Shown here: in pieces, positions 36,801 to 49,134 of the stretch
Layout of the letters: every line of letters begins with the position of its first letter
How positions within the stretch are numbered: the stretch's first letter is position 1
DNA from: Cliona cf. orientalis
Taxonomy: Eukaryota; Porifera; Demospongiae; Clionaida; Clionaidae
Direction of reading: 5' to 3'
Length of the DNA stretch: 64,000 bases
NCBI GenBank assembly: GCA_963930775.1
Contig: OZ005690.1
Span: forward strand, 5,440,225-5,504,224
Notes under the pieces: model-generated
Database searches by the model: none
What the model was told of the DNA's origin: nothing
What the model saw: only the letters and a program-made list of their open reading frames with translations
Program-made: the position numbers and the translations under genes

Positions 36801-38681
36801 ACACTACAGAAAATATGCCAAATGCAACGGTTCATTGTGCCTCTGCATAGCACCCAGAGGATCTGTAGACTAGGGTGTGTGACCACATTAGTGCACATGG
36901 CAGTCCATTATGATATTCATTTTGATAGTGTATCTTCAGTAGCTGGCAAGCACTATTATGTGGTTTCAGTATAATGGGTGCAAGAATAATTACTATGCAT
37001 GGATTCCGCAGTTAATATGACAATGTGATAACCTACTCTGTGTACCTTCCTATAGCAAAGCTTCAAGTAGATACTCAGCTGTTGCTAATAAATGCTCAGT
37101 TGCAGGAAGTTACTGCAGATTAGTATCTATCTGCTGGACTAATTTGAAATTCATGCATTATATAGCATCCAGACTTATTAAAATATGAAGCTTTACTGAA
37201 TCATGCGCCAATAACTTCCTACAGCTGAGTAGCTAGCTATCTACTAACACATACCACCGTACAAGTGAAAAATAACTCATCATGCACAGAGCAGGTCTCT
37301 CCACTGCACCATGCAGTTGCTACCAAGCCTGTCTGAGAATGTTACAGTATTTCGTTTGTACATTGTGCATGTTAGCTAAGTCCTTCAAATATGGTAGGCT
37401 CTTAAGAATAATGTGGTCTAGATCCGAATTATAACCAAATCTCAAAGTTTATATGCTGCAGTATTTAAGCATAAAGCTAAGGGATGTATATCTGACAGAT
37501 ACAACATATTGGGAACATGTGATCCATGCAGAGATGTACACTAGTCAGTCCTCTGATGAAGAGGAGTCCCGTGATTTGCTGGTATCCATACAATGTCCAC
37601 AGAAATACAATTAGACCTCTGGGGTAAACAAGATTTACAGGAGTTTTGTTACCGATTACAAAGTTGAAGCTAGCTAGACCATCCCAACTGACACCATAGG
37701 GTTCTTTTACACCAAAGCAAATAATATGTAGCTATCTAGGGTTAGTACAGCAGGCACTATGGACACCATGCAGTCATGCCTATGGTGTGTAAAACATCAC
37801 ACAAATTATCAATATCTCTACCTACAGGCACTAGCTAGCTCTAGCTACAAACACTGTGGTCACCAAAAAATGACTAGGTAGCTATAGGTACATGACAACA
37901 TTATTATAGTACCGGTAATTTATAACTAGCCTTGACTTAATTGGGAAATGGATGAAACTTGGAATGGAACACTTGAAAGAAAGTGAGAATTTTTTTAGAG
38001 CCTTTCATGTTTCGTAACTTTCCATATTATATAATAGACAATGGAGGAGGTGAGCTAGTGCCATGGGTTCTTTTCTATACCTAACCTAAGGAGAATAATA
38101 TTATTATCAGTGTCACTGCATATTGGGTATCAGTGCTGCATATCGATGGCGGTAGCTACCAAAATTAATTATTCATTGCTTCCCTACAGAGTCTGCATAC
38201 AGCAGCCTCATGCAGTTGGTTAATACCTGCACTGGGCGGGCATATGACGAATAATTAATTTATTGGTGCATGTATCATTATCTATATGTAGCACGTAATA
38301 TTATTATGGCAAGCAGGAGACTATTATTATAATAATATCATTAGACTGTTTACATTCGTGCTCTGGGACATTATGTAGCTATGATTTTTATTCTCAACTG
38401 TATGATTAGCTACCATTACATCATCATTATTATGCTGTGAAGAGTGAGACAGGAAACTGGTAACTCACAAAAAGCACAAAATTAATTATTAAGTTTCCTA
38501 GTACTATGATACACTAGCTAACACTTTAACTATACATCTTTTTTTTCTAAAGCAGGTCTTGAAGAAAAACTAAACAACTCTACTAACAATACTAATAGTC
38601 TCTAGCTATCTAGCAACAACAAAGTAACAACAAAATTCCTTTCATGCCATTATTGTTATAATGTACAGTAGTCAAGATCGA
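36801..38681. other. Intergenic DNA between the tandem paralogues
   Basis: AT-rich with AATAATATTATT palindromes (for example 38095-38106). No open frame above background; nothing recognised. Confidence 0.4.
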
Positions 38682-41600
38682 TCAGAAGAGTCGAGAAAAT
38701 CCACTTCCAATCCTCCTGACTAGCTGCTTCGCCATTGATTTCACATTACGCAGGTTGATTCGTAGTCGCACTGTTATTTCAGCAGCTCCTGCAAACCTTG
38801 CTCTAACTGATCCAGAAAACGATCCACCAGAAGCAACAGCGAGGCTAGCGTGGAACCTGATTTGCCTGATGCTTATGAGACCATTGAGACCAACCTTTGC
38901 AATGATGTTAGAAGCTTTTAGTCCAACCGCAAATGCTGCCTTCACACCCCTCAAAGCCTGCTCAGCACCCCTCACAGACAATTGAGCAGCTTTGACAGCC
39001 CCTTGCAGTGGAATAAGAGCAGCATGTGCAACATTCAGTGTGTGTCGAGCAGTATTCAGGATCACTTTAGCTCCTCGGAGTAATGCTTGGATTGGCTTTT
39101 TCAGAGCAAAACACCCAGCATTTTTGGCATGGCAGGCTGCATTGGGTACACTGGCACAGCATTTACCGAATTTAGGACGACGGCAAATACATCTTCCCCA
39201 TACTTTGCCACAGCAGGTAGTGCCCTTAGGACATGGAACACAGGCTCTGACTGTGGATAAAATAATTAGCAACATCATTATTACTATATTATGTTTAATT
39301 AATTATAATATAAGAAATGTTTGACATAAAGATTAGAGCTAATAGCTATTACAACTCTGTACCGTTTCTTCATATAAATAGCTAATATCCTTACTTTTCC
39401 CACACCTCCTGATCCTGCAGATACTATTGACTCGGTGACGAAGCCTTGACACTCTTCCAGCAGCAGCACGAAAACTCCTCTTTGCATCATTCACCTTTCT
39501 TTTGCCTGCTCGAAAAGCACGCTCTGCGCTGTTAAAGGAATTTCTGAATCGTCGTAATTGCCTTCGAGCTGCGTCAAACTTTGAAGATGCATATTTACCA
39601 GCTTTATTCAAGGAGTTTTTGATCAGATTTTCGAGGGTACTGTACAACCTATTGGTGAATGATCCCCGCACTGTAAACTTAGCTCGTCGAATATTTCCGT
39701 AAGAGGCTGCTATATGAAGGTTAGCCTCAAAGAGATGGAGCATATTTCCTTTTATCTTGAAGATATATTTAGTGTTAGTTATTCTTAATGTTGTCTCTAC
39801 ATTGATGCCAAGAATAGACAAATAACCTTTTGCTTGGATGTTAACCTTAGGCCTGGGCAATAGTGCAACCATAGCGTTCAGAATTGGTCCATGAGATTTA
39901 TCAGAGCGTGATCTATACATGCGGAGTAGGCGTCCTACATGTATTGGTGGCAGAGCAACAGTGAAGTCAATGCCGTTAGGGAGACCGATGACGACATCAG
40001 CTGAAGCTTGAAGTCCAAGAATGTTGATAGTCCCTTTGAATCTGTAGCCCTGTGGAATACTGAGAGGTACATGAGGCAGCTCAACTCCAGCAAGAGAAAA
40101 GGATGATATGAAACCACGAGGGAATCCACTCTTTGCCAGTGGCGCTGGGACATGGAACCTGATGCAAAAGGCTTTCAGTATTGTGCCAACAGTAGTTGAC
40201 CCCTTGATGTTTACATAGTAGTAGTTGTTGGTAGGAGTAACGACATCAATGCCAACAAAGCCAGTGGCAACTAGAGGTGTGCCACACCTGCGATAGCCCA
40301 CATGTACTTCTCCACCAAGAGCAAGACCAGTCAATGTCACTCCAGGAACCATGGACACAGAGGCATGAAGACTGCAGATATCCAACCACTTAGCACCAAA
40401 GGCATTCTTCCAGCATCCACTCATCGTCATCTCCAAGACCACTCCACTGGTGCTAAGGAAGATTTTGGCGGCCAGAGTGATGTCAGGATTACTCAAATCA
40501 ACAGCTCCTACGATTCCGATACTGTTAGTAGTTCCTCCTTGAATTTCCACTCCAGCGTGAGACATGATAATTCCACTACCTAAGTTGACGTTGGAGACAC
40601 CAGCAAACAAGACAAAAGAATTTGCTGAAGCAATAGTACCATGAAGATTTAGTATAGCGTCTGCACCAAGCAAAAACTGCGCCACAGCACAGAAAGCATC
40701 TGAAGAACATTTTGGTGGAAATTTCATCGTAGCTTGTACAGACATTCCTTTCTTAATTGAAACTCCTTTTAGTTTACCTCCTGCTAAATGAACATGGGGC
40801 AGTGTTACTGGAGAGATTAAAATAGTTGTTTGTACATTAAGGTTGAGGATAGCAATTTTTTTGAAATTGAAACCAGTAACTCTCTTTAAAAAGCTAGCAA
40901 GATTGAGAGATCCAATTTCGAATCCTTGGATTAGGAGATTTTTGATACCCTGTCTGATCACCATTGAAGACATCTTAACAGTTTTATAACCACTAATGAT
41001 GGGAGTACCGCGTAGCTGAATCTGGCGTGGGGTGGAGAAAGGGAATGTGATGACAGGATTATTTATGGAGAAGCGGAAGAATGGCAGCTTACTAAGAAGA
41101 GAGTTGAGTTCAGATGGCAGTACCTTGCTGTGTAACTGGCTAATGAGACTTGTGATTGGCAGGCGTTTTGCTCGTGCTCTTAGAACGTATTTGCCTGAAT
41201 GCCTCAACTTCGTAATACTGACATGAAATTGTCTTCCAGAAATGCTTAAAACTCCATGAACATCGACTCTTACACGTTGAGTTGGCCCTTTAATTATTGT
41301 GATTTTCAAGTTCTGAAGTCTTAGCAATCCGTTGAAGAATTTCAAAGATCTTGGATATCCAATAGTGAGTTCCATGGCTTTTGTTCGTATGTTGAGACTG
41401 AATTTTTCAATGCCCAGACTGAGTACTCCTCGGATTCCGGGAGGAAGGGGTATCCTTGTGAGGTCAAATCTTGGAATTGCCGAAATAAGTGTCCTCACTT
41501 TAAGGCTTCCAATTGTTGGGCTAAACGTGAGCAGTGAACCTCCACCGTAGTGCAATTTGATTGGTTTTTTAGAGAAAGAGAATTTTATCAAAGCTGTGAG

Positions 41601-42701
41601 ACCTTTCTTCAGTCTACTCCCAATCGTACTTAAAAGATTGCTTCTCGCAAATATATTCCTGGGAAGTTGAATGTTGTGTGTGGCATACGTTAGTGCAATC
41701 CTTGGTAAAACAGTTTTGCCAAAGTAAGGAATTCTGGAGATATCTCGTCGAGTGATGTCTTTGATAACAGTTGCAAGCTTAGTATTTGGGATATCAATTG
41801 CTATTGCCTTCCTTGATGTTTTTGTCTTCTTGTAAATGATGTAGACTTGTACCTTACCTCCCGTTGAGCTAATAATCAGTTCACTCTTTCTGGGTGTCAC
41901 AGTTCCAGTCATTGTAAATCTTGGGACGGTCACTGATTTACGCAATGCGCTTGGTAGCTTGAGGCCACCCAGCTCTTTTGCAATAGCTTGAAAGTTGATT
42001 CTAGTCCGAGAAACTGTGGCTGTAATTCTTATTTTCCTTGAAGCACGACTGTAAACAGCTTTAACTGGGATTGTTTTACTGCCAATGATGAAGTCTCCAC
42101 TGAAGGTCACCACCAGTGTACTTACATTTTGCAGTTGAACGGTGAAAGAAAGAGCAATATTTTGAAGCTTAAGTATATTTGGAATGATAACTTGGGAGCC
42201 GTAGCCACGTGTAGCAACAAAAAGCTTGCTTGTACCAAATGTATATACAACTCTTTTGAGGTTTATCGAAGGCAATGGAACTGATGACCTCAGAGGAAAG
42301 AAGTGAAATAGATTTATCTTTGATGATGGATGAGCAATAAACTCGACGTGGCTGTCATCAAAATGGATTTCTCCTTTTGTGTTAAGGGCGTCGATCTTCT
42401 CTAGCAGTAGGTCTTCCAAGGCAGTTTGCAAATTGGTGAACGACTCATTAAGGGCTTGTTTTGCATCAGCAACTGCACGTTCAACTGCATCCTATTAAGA
42501 ATGAATGATACTAAAATTGCTGCATGCTCTTAATTAAACATAACTTACGGTTATTGCATCTGAGATAGCATTGATGGCACTGTTTTGCTGAATGACCATC
42601 ACATCACGACTGCTGGTCATTGGAAATGCATTCCCCAGTAGACTGCTCGCTGCAAAGAGGAAGCAGACAGCAAAGTAGGCCTTTGCTGTAGCCCCTGCCA
42701 T
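38682..42701 (-). CDS. Large secreted protein, tandem paralogue B, intact (3 exons, 1,272 aa)
   Basis: Exons 42701-42549, 42491-39395 and 39250-38682 (phases 0 and 1) give 1,273 codons with the stop. Signal peptide AYFAVCFLFAASSLLGNA. Residues about 50-85 are helical. About 90-960 are beta-rich repeats of the SLNIRTKAMELTIGYPRSL kind with a cluster of conserved cysteines (KFPPKCSSDAFCAVAQF, MSGCWKNAFGAKWLDIC). About 990-1083 is a basic helix (RAFRAGKRKVNDAKRSFRAA) ending CRIRRCG. Residues 1087-1130 form a 10-Cys module beginning CVPCPKGTTCC, reminiscent of half a granulin repeat, then an Ala-rich helix and a conserved Gly/Ser tail. I know no function; similar uncharacterised proteins may exist in other invertebrates (memory, unchecked). 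Compared with paralogue A, many Ser, Asp, Glu and Gln positions are Arg or Lys, so this copy is strongly cationic. An extracellular structural or binding role is inferred from the signal peptide and cysteines only. Confidence 0.8.
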
Positions 42702-45487
42702 TATCTTCAGTCTACCTGCTCAAGATTCAGAATAGCAAAATATTATTGCAGTTTAAATTGAGTTCGAGCAGTTTTATGCAAACTAAGCCTCTGAGATAGT
42801 TCCTTAACACTTATAGCATCAGTGTCAGAGCTCACGGTTGCAGTGAGCACAACTTGCTTCCGTGTTTAGGAATTCTGACATTCACTATCATTCATGTTTT
42901 TCACGTTAAAGGAATCACTATAACATGCACTTGAACATCAGATTCTACGTAGCAGTACATACATACATACACAACTTCATCTATAGTAACAGTGGGAAGT
43001 ATACTATACTACTCACATTCAGTGAAGCCTGCTTTTGCAAATTTTGATATCAGTTATTGTTTGATAGTTAAATAATAATGTCAGACCTGCTTTCTGGTAT
43101 TAAATATGGAGATGTACAAAACTGCATGATGTAAACACATGCTGGTATACCTGCTCTATACATTACCCTGTTAGCTATATTGAGGATTACTTCTATGAAG
43201 GAAGGATATTCAAGCCCGCTTAAGCAGCATGCAGTCACAAACATGTTGACTACTTTCCTCCTTCTAATTGCATTCCTGTTCATGCAGCAAGCAATGGCTA
43301 TAGCTAGCTAATACTTCCCATCATAACCTGGATGATAAGGCATGCATAATTATACCTTCTTCTTAAATTAATGTGATAGCTACATGCCAGGTGGGGTTTG
43401 AAGGAAACTTGTACACTTATCAACATAACTACTTGTGATGAGCACTACATCTGTCAACAAATTTTGGCTATAGTAATAGCTATAGGTTAGAATTTAGTAT
43501 GTATTGTGTAATCGGCAGCTATAGTGAGGCATGCAAACATTCACATAATGTCATGTACTATAATAATAATATTATTATGCTGTACATCTTATAGTACCTG
43601 CAATAGTATTAGTTTTAAAATTGAATGTTGCAGTATGGATTCCAACAACTTGTAATAATGTTTTCAGACTAACTTCCTATATTCAGCAAAGCATTATTTT
43701 AGTAGAAGCTCATGTGGTTGATGCAAATAGTTGTAGAAAGTTACTACGTACTGGCTAGATTTGTTCAGGTTCATGTTATTAAAAGTCAGAATACTGACAT
43801 GTGACTATAGTATGACATCTTAGTAGCTAGATAACTGAGCTAGTAGACAAATTAATTATTAACAGCAACAGAGTATTAGTAAAACTACATCCATTATCCT
43901 GCATGGTTGTTAATTGTACCTAACACATACGAGGTGGTGAAATTGTCTAGCTAGCTAACATTATGCATGTTGATGGTACAAGGGATCACTTATTTACCTG
44001 TAATTAGCTAAGTCATATCCCTAGCTGAGGCCGAGTAAGAGAGTCTGACGTTTTTGCCATGCCATAGCAACAACAACAACATAGGTCATGATTGCATGGC
44101 TACACTCCTCGGTTCCATCTCCGTACACTAACTTATTTCATACACTACCTCGGCGCCCCTACCTGTGTGGTGTAAGTCAGCACCTATAGGGACGTGCACC
44201 TCAGCATAATAATAATTACTATATATGTAGCTATTCTGACATTGTGATACTAGTTATTGGATTTGTCTGAATACATGCTATACATGTCGCAGACACATTT
44301 TTTCATGCATTAATTTCGTATCCATGGCAATCCCCACCTCCAAAGAAGATAAAGGGTTTAGTGAACTTGGGCGGAATCCTATAATAGGGATACATGTGCA
44401 TGTGAGGTAAGTTTATTAATTTTATCATGTGACTATGCCAGACTCAGAGCAGCAATCTTATTGCAGGAAGTGTGCAAATTCCTCAACATATTATATTATA
44501 GCCTATGTCATACAGACGTTAGAATCAGATACAATGATCTTGTCATAGCTAGTGTATCATATTATAGGATAAGAATCAGTCTCTCCTCCTTGAGGGTGGA
44601 GTCTGGGGCAAATAGTAGGTGGCATAACATGTAAAAGTTTGGGAAACCCTCAGGTATATAGGCATTTAGGCTAGATACTTACAGCCCTATAATATTATTA
44701 GTATTATGTCAGTATCCCGGCAATTCTACATGCCAAGGAGCATAGCTTTGTGCTACAAAGCAAGACACAATCATGTACTACTAGGTACACATGCATGTAT
44801 ATATGTAGCTACACAAAGCCAAGGGCATATACAGTCCACAATTTCATTGTATAGCCTCATCCCAGACCACTACATGTGTAGCTATTAAACATTGAAAAAT
44901 AGCTCAGTCTGCTAGCTAGGAGTGACCTGGAGTGAGGCTATAGCCATAATACTGCCTATACACTGTAACACATGTACTAAAAAGCTAACGGAATAATCCA
45001 TAATAATTAACATGCATCAATACTATCAAGAGTAGCTATAGCAATACATGCTTCATTAATAATTGTCCATATTGGAATAATCTACGACCTTTGCAATATT
45101 ATAGTCAGTGGCCATGGGAAGTGTAACTAGCTACTAACTACCTGTAATATTATGCTGATTGATTACAGCTACTTCCACAATGCATGGCTCCCATACTCAT
45201 GATTAGCAATAACAATATTATTATTATTATTATGAGCAGTGTTGTGACATGGGATATTTACATGCATCAGTCTCTCCTTGTGTTTCTTGGATCATGCATC
45301 CGATCGATGATCGTATTCACCCCAGCAGTAGGCTAAGCATTAATTTTATGTTCACCTGATTATGAATATTTAAAAATTATTAATCATGATCCCACCAATA
45401 GGGTATTGCGTGTACCTAGTAAACATTGTACAGAGCATCAGTCAGGATATTATTGTTACAGTACATGTGCAACAACTAGTTCAATAG
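42702..45487. other. Intergenic, no gene recognised
   Basis: 2.8 kb of AT-rich DNA upstream of paralogue B. Small repeats only: ACAT microsatellite at 42958-42975, AATAATATTATT at about 43565, CAACAACAAC at 44070-44081, Ala/Gly-free chance frames. Should include the paralogue B promoter. Confidence 0.4.
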
Positions 45488-46336
45488 TTAGTGAGCAATC
45501 TGGACAATGTCAGGGACACCAATAGTGTGTGGTACCACATCAGGAGATGAAGGATCCACAAATTGGTAAGTAAAGCCCTCCAAGAACTCTTTGATGCTTT
45601 TCTCAACTTCCTCCCTCCTCAACTGTGGTCCATGAAATCTCCACCCCCAAGACTTGGAAGTTCCACCACCGAAACTTCCCCTCAGCCAGCTTGACGGAAT
45701 GCTTGGAAATTTACTGTAGGTATTGCCGTATTTTGTCACATATCTTTCATATTCGTCACCATTACTCAAGTCAACTCTCACATAAATAGAGGTCAAAGGT
45801 GAGCCTGATAGGTAACGTTCTTCAATTGACTCACGAGTGATCATGATGCCAGAATTAAGGTCAAACGTATCCCACTCAAAACCGGGGACTTTGATGGAGA
45901 AGTCTGCCAATTCTCCCGTGATCAGATGAAGATCAAACAACCAGTCACTGGGCACGTGTCCCAAACGATCAACTACGATCTTATCTTGAGGGGACAAGTT
46001 AAAGTTAATGCTACCATTCTGACCAACATCACTTTCTTTGATCACGACCCTGTACAGATCCAAAGCGTCAGAGACGTTAGCTAGGACTTCAATGGGAATC
46101 GTTAGGTAACCCGAACCACTGTCATCGGGGTTGGGAATCAGAGTGATGCTTCCATCGTCTCGCAAAACGGCGATTTGGGACTCCACGTCGCGATACTCAT
46201 CAAACGATAAGACGTCTCCGTGTTTCAGATCGTGCTTGGCAACCAATGCTTGTACCTCTGCTTCGCCGGTGGGGATAGTTGTATCGTATAATTCCAAATA
46301 TCTCGCTGCTCTTGTGTCTGATTTGTTTTCAGCCAT
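45488..46336 (-). CDS. Uncharacterised single-exon protein, 282 aa
   Basis: Uninterrupted frame from ATG at 46336 to TAA, with ordinary codon composition and no low-complexity sequence; it is one of the few long intronless frames here. No signal peptide or membrane segment. The N-terminal third has a VLSFDEYRDVES..LRDDGSITLIPNPDD stretch (beta strands with a Gly/Asp loop). The middle is acidic, and the C-terminal part has SWLRGSFGGGTSKSWGWRFHG followed by an EEVEKSIKEFLEGF helix. I cannot place it in a family. Gene density around it is low. A recently acquired gene or retrocopy is possible given the lack of introns, but no poly(A) or donor evidence is visible. Confidence 0.65.
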   Translation of the reverse strand: MAENKSDTRAARYLELYDTTIPTGEAEVQALVAKHDLKHGDVLSFDEYRDVESQIAVLRDDGSITLIPNPDDSGSGYLTIPIEVLANVSDALDLYRVVIKESDVGQNGSINFNLSPQDKIVVDRLGHVPSDWLFDLHLITGELADFSIKVPGFEWDTFDLNSGIMITRESIEERYLSGSPLTSIYVRVDLSNGDEYERYVTKYGNTYSKFPSIPSSWLRGSFGGGTSKSWGWRFHGPQLRREEVEKSIKEFLEGFTYQFVDPSSPDVVPHTIGVPDIVQIAH

Positions 46337-47009
46337 AGTGATCTACTCGTGATATGAGCCACGCCCCCATAATTATAGGTAATGGGTTGTCACAAAGACT
46401 CGTCCTCCATTACTTGCTGTATATAACAGTAGACTTCTGTCAGTCATAACAGATTAGTTGTCATTATGCTATGCGTGTGTCTCAATGCACCTTTCATGTC
46501 TGTAATTCTGTCTTTTTATGCTCACGTTAATTGGTCCTGGCATGTTCTCTAAGGGCTGTTCAGAAGGGCTATAGGGCATTCCTTACCTGCTTTATGACAG
46601 TGTTATCCACTATATTATAGCTACATTGATGACATTCACTTTTACCACTGAAAGAAACGTACTGTGTTTGCAGCGGGACTGCTCCCTACATTCACCCATG
46701 CTACATTACTAACGGTATGATGTCATCATGCAGGATATGTTATTGTAGACAGGCTTGCATTCAAATAATTATATTATACTTCAAGCAATCTGCAGCTAGG
46801 ACTTTGGTACAATAATTATGATTGTGAGGTTGGACTCGAGTATTACCAATTTTATGGGGTCCCCAAAATTTTATGCCACAGGGGTATTGTATTATGTGTA
46901 CCAAATCTTGCATGCCCCACCCCTGATCTTGCAATTGATTGCGTTACATTATGTCATAAAACTTCTTTCATAAAAAAACAACAACAACAAAAACAAACTA
47001 TTCATTGAT
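46337..47009. other. Intergenic with a GGGGTCCCCAAAATTTTAT repeat copy
   Basis: Presumed promoter of the 282-aa gene. At about 46856-46875 lies GGGGTCCCCAAAATTTTATG, the inverse of the end motif of the composite element at 50823. CAACAACAAC-type tract at 46977-46997. Confidence 0.45.
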
Positions 47010-48285
47010 CTAGGCAAGAAAACTCAAATCAGCAAAGGGGTTAGCACCAGGTGCTGGTTTGTTTGGTGCTGCAGTCTGTTGCTGCTGAGGCTGTGGCATT
47101 AGAGGTTGTCCTGCTCCCCCTCCCATCATGAGGCTAGCTGCAGTTGGAGGAAGACTAGAGCCACCTTGAAATGCTACACCAGTGTTAGCACCACCTCCAG
47201 ATATATTAGTCGACCACGATGCACCTCCTCCCATTCCTTCCTGTCCCATTCCCATTCCACCTTGCATTTGGGTGGGTCCCATTCCAGTCTGCATTGGTTG
47301 CATTCCCATTCCACCCATGTTCTGTCCAATTCCAGCAATGCCAGTAGATCCTGAACTCATATTCGAACTTCCAGCAATATTGGACGACCAACCCTCAGCA
47401 CTCTGATTCTGAGACTGCTGTACTCCACCACCATACAACGTCTGACTCGATCCTGAGCTTTGTGCACTAATGTTTGACGACCATCCGGTACTAGCGTTTC
47501 CAATGGGCTGTCCACTGCTAGGCTGTGGCTGTTGCTGTTGTTGTGTAGGTACCATTGGTTGCAGTAGCCCTCCACCACCACTCCCAGATCCACCCACACC
47601 TCCCACCATTGACTGGTTTGAAAATTGCTGCTGTTGCTGTTGTGTATTGTTCGTGTGCATTCCACTAAAGAGTCCACTAGTATTACCAGTTCCGCTCATA
47701 GTACCACTGCTGCCCAGATAGGATGGATTGTCCTCCTCCTCCTCCCCCGCCAAATCCAGTCTGACTCGTTTCTCCAGTTCCTCCAGTAGGCAGGCCGAAA
47801 TCGCCAAGTCCCGAACCACCACCACTACCGCTCATACTCCCAGTTTGCTGGGACCTCACTAGTACTGTGGGTGGAGTATATCCCGATCGTACACCCATAC
47901 TTGCAGACAGATTGGACGATATTGCCTGTTTGGGAGCTGGAGGAGCATATTTTGATGGCTGCAGTGTCGAGCCTGAGCTCAGTGTAATAGATGGTAGTGT
48001 TGCTTGGAGAGTAGGGGGCTGAAGGGTAGTCAGCTGGAGAGGTTATTGCTGCTGTGGGGATGACAATGTCGGTTGAAATCCCCCTGGTCTTGGAAACTGT
48101 GGGCTTGGAGTGTTGTTGGAGGTGGAAGATGATAGTCTCATTCCGAAATTAGAGTTGGGTGGTCCCATTCCCATTCCAACAGCTGGAGATGAGCTCTTGT
48201 TGGCAGTGGGAGGTGTGGCTGAGGCTTACAGTGTAGAGGCCATATCATTGACAGTGAGCCCACTCAATAGGTCAGAGGTACCAGA
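47010..48285 (-). pseudogene. Gln/Gly/Ser-rich C-terminal gene fragment, disrupted
   Basis: Minus-strand coding DNA begins after a splice acceptor (GTGCAG, exon start 48285) with SGTSDLLSGLTVNDM. It hits in-frame TAA codons at 48226-48228 and 48043-48045, then continues as STLQPSKYAPPAPKQ. A (GGA)n tract near 47735-47750 shifts the frame into NPSYLGSSGTMSG, poly-Gln and three WSSNI/WSTNI repeats. The end is NPFADLSFLA and a stop. The composition, DLLSGLTV and NPFADL ending resemble disordered tails of endocytic or Golgi trafficking proteins such as SCYL2, but this is weak. The 5' exons are absent from the window, so it is probably a truncated, decaying copy. Confidence 0.5.
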
Positions 48286-48297
48286 CTGCACAATGGA

Positions 48298-49134
48298 ATG
48301 ACGTTCAAGATTATAATAATATTATGTGTACATATAAGACATTGCACTTTCACAGTGGATATTACATGTGTGATGGAATGATATATAGCTACAATACCGT
48401 GTTTATGCTAATAGAATGCAAGCTAAAAAATAGTTACGATTTTAAAAATTTTAGCGCAATTTTCTGGTAAAGGTCGTCACACTCTACATTAAGGTTATGG
48501 GATAGTGTTCCACCTACACATGATCATAGTTTACATGAATAATAAATGAGACAGTTATACCGTATCTAATCTAATTAACGCGCCACTAAAAAAATTACCG
48601 ATCTTGGGTTGCACATAATAGCTAATTAGAGCCCAGAAATAAACGTTCTGATCCAGGTGGCGTATCTTTTAGAGAGGCGTGTGGTCATATGGCGCATAGT
48701 TAGAGTGCAAAAATTAGGATTCTGGCGTAGGTGGCACATTTATTAGAAAGGTGCCTTAATTAGAACGGGTAGCTACGGTAGCCATTCCGGTTTTTGTCCA
48801 CGTTCTTTGCATAGTCAAGGCACAGGTAAGTATCTCTCCTGATGCCTGCCCCATTCACCATGATGATGTTAGAGTTTTCAAAAAAAGCGCTATACTTGGC
48901 CCACCTCCGATCGATGGACTATCGTGAACGATAGCCAAGTCAGTTCGTTTGAGTCTCTGATCTTCTAAAGTTGTGATACCATGTCAGCCCAAGGAGAAGA
49001 TCAGCAACAGTGTGATCTGATGAGGTGTTGACCTGAAGTGTGACGTTCCTCTGTTCTGGAAAAGCTTGAATCTTTACAGGATTACCCATGCTTTACACTT
49101 TCTTGCATGTTGTGGTATTTCTCAGCTACCAGCA
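48298..49134. repeat. Repeat-like DNA with partial inverted ends (about 48560-48785)
   Basis: TACCGTATCTAATCTAATTAA near 48560 and TTAATTAGAACGGG..TACGGTA near 48750-48780 are partly inverse. Between them GTGGCGTA/GTGGCACA units recur, suggesting a small MITE. AAAGGTCGTCAC at about 48473 recurs at 13566, 28826 and (inverted) 29966. Confidence 0.4.
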
